The position numbers and the translations under genes were made by a program. DNA of 10,212 nucleotides, taken from contig CAKAQP010000081.1 of the NCBI GenBank assembly GCA_916720285.1, forward strand, positions 1-10,212, read 5' to 3'. Origin of the DNA: an uncultured Lachnoanaerobaculum sp. (lineage in GTDB: Bacteria > Bacillota > Clostridia > Lachnospirales > Lachnospiraceae). Below, one piece after another: positions 6,986 through 10,212 of this stretch. A model generated the notes under the pieces. It ran no database searches. It was not told the DNA's origin and saw only the letters and a list, made by a program, of their open reading frames with translations. Every line of letters starts with the position of its first letter. Position 1 is the stretch's first letter.

Positions 6986-7025
6986 TTTGAAAGCTTTGCT
7001 TTCTTTTTAAAGACTAGCTTTTTTC

Positions 7026-7445
7026 TTATTTCTTATCTTTTGGTCTCTTAGCACCGTACTTTGAACGGGCCTGTTTTCTGTTAGCGACACCTGCAGTATC
7101 TAAAGTACCACGAATAATATGGTATCTTGTACCGGGCAAGTCCTTTACTCTACCTCCACGGATAAGCACAACGCTATGCTCCTGAAGGTTATGTCCCTCT
7201 CCCGGGATATAGCTTGTTACTTCGATTCCGTTAGAAAGACGAACTCTGGCAATCTTACGAAGCGCTGAGTTAGGCTTCTTAGGTGTTGCAGTCTTAACAG
7301 CTGTACAAACTCCTCTTTTCTGTGGTGAAGAGATATCGGTTGACTTCTTATGAAGTGAGTTGAATCCCTTCTGAAGAGCAGGAGCTGTAGACTTTTTAAC
7401 TGAAGTCTGTCTGCCTTTTCTAACTAACTGGTTAAATGTTGGCAT
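7026..7445 (-). CDS. rpsL: 30S ribosomal protein S12
   Basis: S12 sits at the 30S decoding centre and governs accuracy. At 139 residues it has the Gram-positive-type N-terminal insertion (SLHKKSTDISS, about 30-40) compared with the 124-residue E. coli protein. Conserved blocks are SPQKRGVCTAV, TPKKPNSALRK (54-64), YIPGEGHNLQEHS and RGGRVKDLPG (96-105). The lysines corresponding to E. coli K43 and K88, the classic streptomycin-resistance positions, are K56 and K101 here and are unchanged. D102 is the aspartate that is methylthiolated in E. coli. ATG 7445 has AGGAGG 8 nt upstream (7454-7459). It is the first gene of the operon, behind a strong promoter and a leader with two hairpins. No L7Ae-like gene precedes it within this window. 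Confidence 0.98.
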   Translation of the reverse strand: MPTFNQLVRKGRQTSVKKSTAPALQKGFNSLHKKSTDISSPQKRGVCTAVKTATPKKPNSALRKIARVRLSNGIEVTSYIPGEGHNLQEHSVVLIRGGRVKDLPGTRYHIIRGTLDTAGVANRKQARSKYGAKRPKDKK

Positions 7446-7488
7446 TCCTTTTTCCTCCTTTTTTATTGGTTGCTTTACATTTTTGTTT

Positions 7489-7544
7489 TAGTGAACATCA
7501 TCGCCTATTCACTATATGTGCAAATATCATCGCCTACTTACACA
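7489..7544 (-). promoter_or_regulatory. Tandem leader hairpins with identical loops, 5' end of str mRNA
   Basis: As - strand RNA, hairpin 1 pairs UGUGUAA (7544-7538) with UUGCACA (7523-7517) around a 14-nt loop. Hairpin 2 pairs UAGUGAA (7514-7508) with UUCACUA (7495-7489) around a 12-nt loop. The two loops share the 11-nt sequence UAGGCGAUGAU (7536-7526 and 7507-7497), while the stems differ. One pair in hairpin 1 is U-G, which pairs only in the rpsL-sense RNA. The predicted transcription start (about 7546) is 2 nt before hairpin 1. This is likely a protein-binding or mRNA-stabilising leader element; the ligand is unknown. Confidence 0.6.
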
Positions 7545-7551
7545 GTATTTA

Positions 7552-7580
7552 ATTCTACTAAAATAAATCTATATTGTCAA
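7552..7580 (-). promoter_or_regulatory. Main str operon promoter upstream of rpsL
   Basis: On the - strand TTGACA (7575-7580) is followed by 17 nt and TAGAAT (7552-7557), 11 of 12 consensus sigma-A bases at ideal spacing. The sequence just upstream (7581-7620) is very A/T-rich, like an UP element. The predicted start is near 7546, leaving a leader of about 100 nt before rpsL. Confidence 0.88.
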
Positions 7581-7625
7581 TTGTATTTAACATTGATAAA
7601 TATAACTATTTTCTTACAATGTAAC

Positions 7626-7657
7626 AATAAGTCCCGACCTTTCAGTCGGGACTTATT
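7626..7657 (-). terminator. Terminator of the MucBP-repeat surface protein gene
   Basis: A perfect 13-bp stem, AATAAGTCCCGAC (7626-7638) with GTCGGGACTTATT (7645-7657), and a 6-nt loop. It lies 7 nt past the stop codon of the surface protein gene. On the - strand the stem runs into TTATTGTT, a modest U-rich tail. It insulates the str promoter, whose -35 is about 45 nt further on, from upstream transcription. Confidence 0.85.
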
Positions 7658-7664
7658 AAAAGAT

Positions 7665-10212
7665 TTAGTCTTCCTTATTCTTTACTTTTATAAAAGCCAT
7701 CAAAGATAATGTAAGCATCAACAAATAGATATATGTATCCGCTCTGTCCTCTGTTTTTGGTACAGGTAACTTTTCTCTTCCTACCACACTTCCCTGGGCA
7801 ACAACTTGTCTGTCTACAGTTGCAGGCTGTGTTGTTGGAGTTTCTACAGGTATCGGGGCAACGATATCTTTCTTTACTCCTGAATCTATAAGCTGTACCA
7901 CTCTTTCTGCTCTTATATTTGTATTTGAGCTTCCTCCGCTACTTGAACCTCCTCTGCTTGAGTTGGATCTTGTTGCTATTGACGGTGTTGCTCTGTTCGG
8001 TCTTATTGTGTAATCATTGTTTCTGTCTCCCGGTATTGTTACATTGCTTGGGGTTGCAGGTATCAATGGGTTCGGTATTATGATCACACTTGGATCCTTT
8101 AAGTATACATAGGTTACTTCCTGATCATTTACTCTGAAGATTCCGTCTGTATCTCCTTCCGATCTTAAGAAGTGATAGCCGTTTATCTCTATTGCACTTG
8201 TACTGTATGCTAATCCCAGCTTTCTGCTTCCGTTTAATACATCATCTGCACTTAAGCTTCTTCCTGCAGGATCTACATAATGAATTGTTACATTTCCTGC
8301 ATTCTTTCTTCTATATACATACACTACTGTCTGCTCATCTTCAATAAATACTCCGTTTGCATTTACAGGCATACTTATCAGATCAAGGTTTTCTATTCTC
8401 TCTACATCTGTTGTATAGTTAAGACCCAGCTTTCCTGCTCCGTCTATTACCTTTGGTGCCACCAAGTCTTCTCCGCTTTCCTCATCCACATAGAATACTT
8501 TAACGTTTCCTCCGTTCTTTCTTCTATATGTATAAGTTACTGTCTGCGGACTTGATGTTATTACTCCGCTTGCATTTGCAGGCATACTTATAAGGTCATA
8601 GTGAGCTATTGTCTTTGCTGTTGTTGTATATGGGAGGCCTGCATTTTCAACCCCTGATATACTTTCACTGCTTGCAATCTCTACTCCCGCCTCATCTACA
8701 TATACGGCTTTTACTTCTCCTCCATCTTTTCTCTTATATACATAAGTTACATTTTGGCTTGAAGTTGTATATACTCCGTTTGCATTTGTCGGTAGGCTAA
8801 ATATCTCATAATCCGGTATTGTAGCCATACTTGTGCTGTAGGCAAGACCAAGCTTTCTGCTTCCGTCAAGTACTTCATTTCCTATAAGATCACTTCCGTC
8901 ATACTTTGATATATGATGGACCGTTACATCTCCGGCATTCTTTCTTGCATACTCATAGTTTACTGTCTGAGCTCCTACACTAAACACTCCTGTTGCATTT
9001 GCAGGTACTGTTATAAGATCGTATAGATTTATGTTTTCACTGTTTGTACTGTATGGTAAGCCAAGCTTTCTTGTTCCGTTAAGTATTGTAGAGGCATATA
9101 ATACATTACCTGTTCCGAACTCTATATGATTTACCGTCACATCTGCTGCATCTCTTCTTCTGTATACATATGATACTGTTACATTTGTATTTGAGAATGT
9201 TCCTGACTTATTTGCAGGTAAGGCTACCAAGTCATAGTCCGCAAAGCTCTTTACATCCGTATCATATGGGAGGCCAAGCATTCCGTCTCCGCTTTGTCCT
9301 ACAGGAGCATGTAGCGCGCTTCCGTCCGCTTCGTCGGTATATGTTGCTATTACATTTCCCGCATTCTCTCTCTGATATCTATAGGTTACTACTATCTCTG
9401 CTCCTGAACTGTATGTTCCTGTTGCATTTGCAGGCATACCGCCAACAAGCTCATAGTTTGGCAAATCTGTGGCTGTCTTTGCCGCTGTTGTATATGTAAG
9501 TCCAAGCTTTCCTGTTCCGCTTAATACTTCATCAGGCGCAAGGCTTGCTCCTGTTATTGCATTTATATGCTTTACTCTTACATTTGCTGCATCCTGTCTC
9601 TTGTACTTATACTCTACCAATACCGGAGTTGTAGTAAATGTTCCACTCTTGTTTGTAGGTACTGCGATTAGATCATAGTTTGCAAAGCTCTTCTGATCTG
9701 TATCATAAGGTAATCCAAGCTTATTTGTTCCTGACTGTACTACAGGGGCATGAAGTACATCACCTGTTATATCGTCTACATAGGTTGCCGTTACATCACC
9801 TGCATCCTGTCTCTTATAAAGATATATTATCTCTACAGGGGTTGCCTGCTCTATATAGCTTCCTGTTACCGACGCCGGAATTCCTGCTACAAGTTCATAG
9901 TTTGGAAGTTCGGCCGCTGTCCTTGACCTTGTTGTATACGGAAGCCCGAGTTTTCCTGTTCCGTCTAATACCTCATCAGGATGAAGTACTGCGTTTGTTC
10001 CCTGCTCCAGATGCTTTACTATCACATTTGCAGCATTCTTTCTTCTATATACATAGGTTACTGTCTGCTCTGTTGTAGTAAATGTTCCTGTCGCATTTGC
10101 AGGATTTGCTGTTAACTCATAGTTTGCTACCGTTTTTGCTACTGTAGTATATGGGAGGCCAAGCTTTCCTGCTCCGTTTTGTGTCTCTTCACTTGCAAGT
10201 ACCGTATTTGTT
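7665..10212 (-). CDS. MucBP-repeat cell-surface protein, 5' end outside window
   Basis: The reading frame stays open to the right edge, so only the C-terminal 848 residues are seen and the signal peptide and any adhesin head are missing. The visible part has one partial and nine complete MucBP-like repeats of about 64-77 residues. Each has a V-x-Y/H-V/I-D start, a central KLGLPYTT-like motif, YDL-x(3)-P-x-N-x(2)-G, and an ending TVTYVYRRKNAGNV. A 120-residue linker rich in Pro, Ser, Gly and Thr follows (RGGSSSGGSSN). The C-terminus is LPVPKTED, a 16-residue hydrophobic segment (TYIYLLMLTLSLMAFI) and tail KVKNKED. MucBP domains are known from mucus-binding adhesins, so this is likely an extracellular, wall-anchored adhesin or spacer stalk, though binding is unproven. 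The GTG at 10025 lies inside a repeat and is not the true start. Confidence 0.85.
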   Translation of the reverse strand, partial: TNTVLASEETQNGAGKLGLPYTTVAKTVANYELTANPANATGTFTTTEQTVTYVYRRKNAANVIVKHLEQGTNAVLHPDEVLDGTGKLGLPYTTRSRTAAELPNYELVAGIPASVTGSYIEQATPVEIIYLYKRQDAGDVTATYVDDITGDVLHAPVVQSGTNKLGLPYDTDQKSFANYDLIAVPTNKSGTFTTTPVLVEYKYKRQDAANVRVKHINAITGASLAPDEVLSGTGKLGLTYTTAAKTATDLPNYELVGGMPANATGTYSSGAEIVVTYRYQRENAGNVIATYTDEADGSALHAPVGQSGDGMLGLPYDTDVKSFADYDLVALPANKSGTFSNTNVTVSYVYRRRDAADVTVNHIEFGTGNVLYASTILNGTRKLGLPYSTNSENINLYDLITVPANATGVFSVGAQTVNYEYARKNAGDVTVHHISKYDGSDLIGNEVLDGSRKLGLAYSTSMATIPDYEIFSLPTNANGVYTTSSQNVTYVYKRKDGGEVKAVYVDEAGVEIASSESISGVENAGLPYTTTAKTIAHYDLISMPANASGVITSSPQTVTYTYRRKNGGNVKVFYVDEESGEDLVAPKVIDGAGKLGLNYTTDVERIENLDLISMPVNANGVFIEDEQTVVYVYRRKNAGNVTIHYVDPAGRSLSADDVLNGSRKLGLAYSTSAIEINGYHFLRSEGDTDGIFRVNDQEVTYVYLKDPSVIIIPNPLIPATPSNVTIPGDRNNDYTIRPNRATPSIATRSNSSRGGSSSGGSSNTNIRAERVVQLIDSGVKKDIVAPIPVETPTTQPATVDRQVVAQGSVVGREKLPVPKTEDRADTYIYLLMLTLSLMAFIKVKNKED
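7668..7769 (-). other. Sorting-like C-terminal signal with PKTED motif
   Basis: Order of elements: LPVPKTED-RAD, hydrophobic TYIYLLMLTLSLMAFI, then KVKNKED. This is the layout of a sortase signal (motif, membrane span, charged tail), but the glycine of LPXTG or PKTGD is replaced by glutamate (codon 7749-7751). It could be a variant sortase substrate, a membrane-retained protein, or a degenerated signal. No sortase gene is in the window. Confidence 0.55.
8097..10211 (-). repeat. Array of MucBP-like repeats (about 213 nt period)
   Basis: From the N-terminal side: partial R0 10023-10211, R1 9792-10022, R2 9579-9791, R3 9351-9578, R4 9138-9350, R5 8925-9137, R6 8712-8924, R7 8502-8711, R8 8289-8501, R9 8097-8288. 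R1 and R3 (77 and 76 residues) carry a longer LPNYELV form. R2 and R4 (both 71) share the HAPV, KSFA-x-YDL and NKSGTF motifs. R1-R2 and R3-R4 therefore look like a duplicated two-repeat unit of about 147 codons. R7 has lost the KLG before LPY, and R9 lacks the P-x-N-x-x-G motif (it reads GDTDG) and is the most divergent. This pattern suggests growth by internal duplication with the membrane-proximal repeats oldest. Confidence 0.85.

Noticed and set aside
10023..10025. GTG as the start of the surface protein
   Set aside because: The same frame continues upstream to the window edge with another MucBP-like repeat (KLGLPYTT, YVYRRKNAANV), so this codon is internal.
9170..10078. Long + strand open frames opposite the surface protein gene
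   Set aside because: They are Leu/His-rich shadows of the repeat array in the opposite strand, without ribosome sites or recognisable domains.
8097..10211. CRISPR-like or other short regular repeat array
   Set aside because: The period is about 213 nt, in frame, with variable sequence throughout and continuous coding potential, so it is a protein repeat.

Overview
The window looks like chromosomal DNA of a low-GC anaerobic Firmicute, most likely a Lachnospiraceae-type Clostridium relative. The reasons are the AT-rich base composition, strong AGGAGG ribosome binding sites, a 139-residue Gram-positive-type S12, EF-Tu and EF-G sequences that read as clostridial, a small protein resembling the DUF3881 family, and a long cell-wall protein made of MucBP-like repeats. 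The species cannot be fixed from the sequence alone.

Left part, + strand (84-2863): three genes read rightwards. A polytopic membrane protein of the DUF1576 type is followed by a 47-nt palindromic hairpin. A hotdog-fold acyl-CoA thioesterase follows, then an uncharacterised DUF3881-like protein whose start codon overlaps the thioesterase stop (TAATG). A GC-rich hairpin with U-runs on both sides (2865-2895) ends this block and also serves the convergent tuf transcript.

Middle, - strand (7580 down to 2871): a complete str operon, rpsL-rpsG-fusA-tuf, encoding S12, S7, EF-G and EF-Tu. A near-perfect promoter (TTGACA-17-TAGAAT) precedes rpsL, and a second (TTGATA-17-TATAAT) lies between fusA and tuf, so EF-Tu can be made independently of the rest. 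The two internal genes use non-AUG starts (rpsG GTG, fusA TTG) behind strong Shine-Dalgarno sites. Two RNA structures in this operon are the most interesting part of the window. The rpsL leader begins, almost at the predicted transcription start, with two tandem hairpins that have different stems but share an 11-nt loop. The 140-nt rpsL-rpsG gap can fold into a compact three-way junction just upstream of the rpsG ribosome binding site. Both are candidate autoregulatory elements for ribosomal protein synthesis.

Right part, - strand (10212 down to 7665): the C-terminal 848 residues of a large surface protein running off the right edge. It has nine complete and one partial MucBP-like repeats of about 71 residues, a Ser/Gly/Pro-rich wall-spanning linker, and a C-terminal sorting-like signal (VPKTED, hydrophobic segment, charged tail) that deviates from the usual PKTGD or LPXTG form. 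A strong hairpin terminator separates it from the str operon promoter. No gap between genes exceeds about 220 nt, and no tRNA, rRNA, CRISPR array or insertion sequence was seen.
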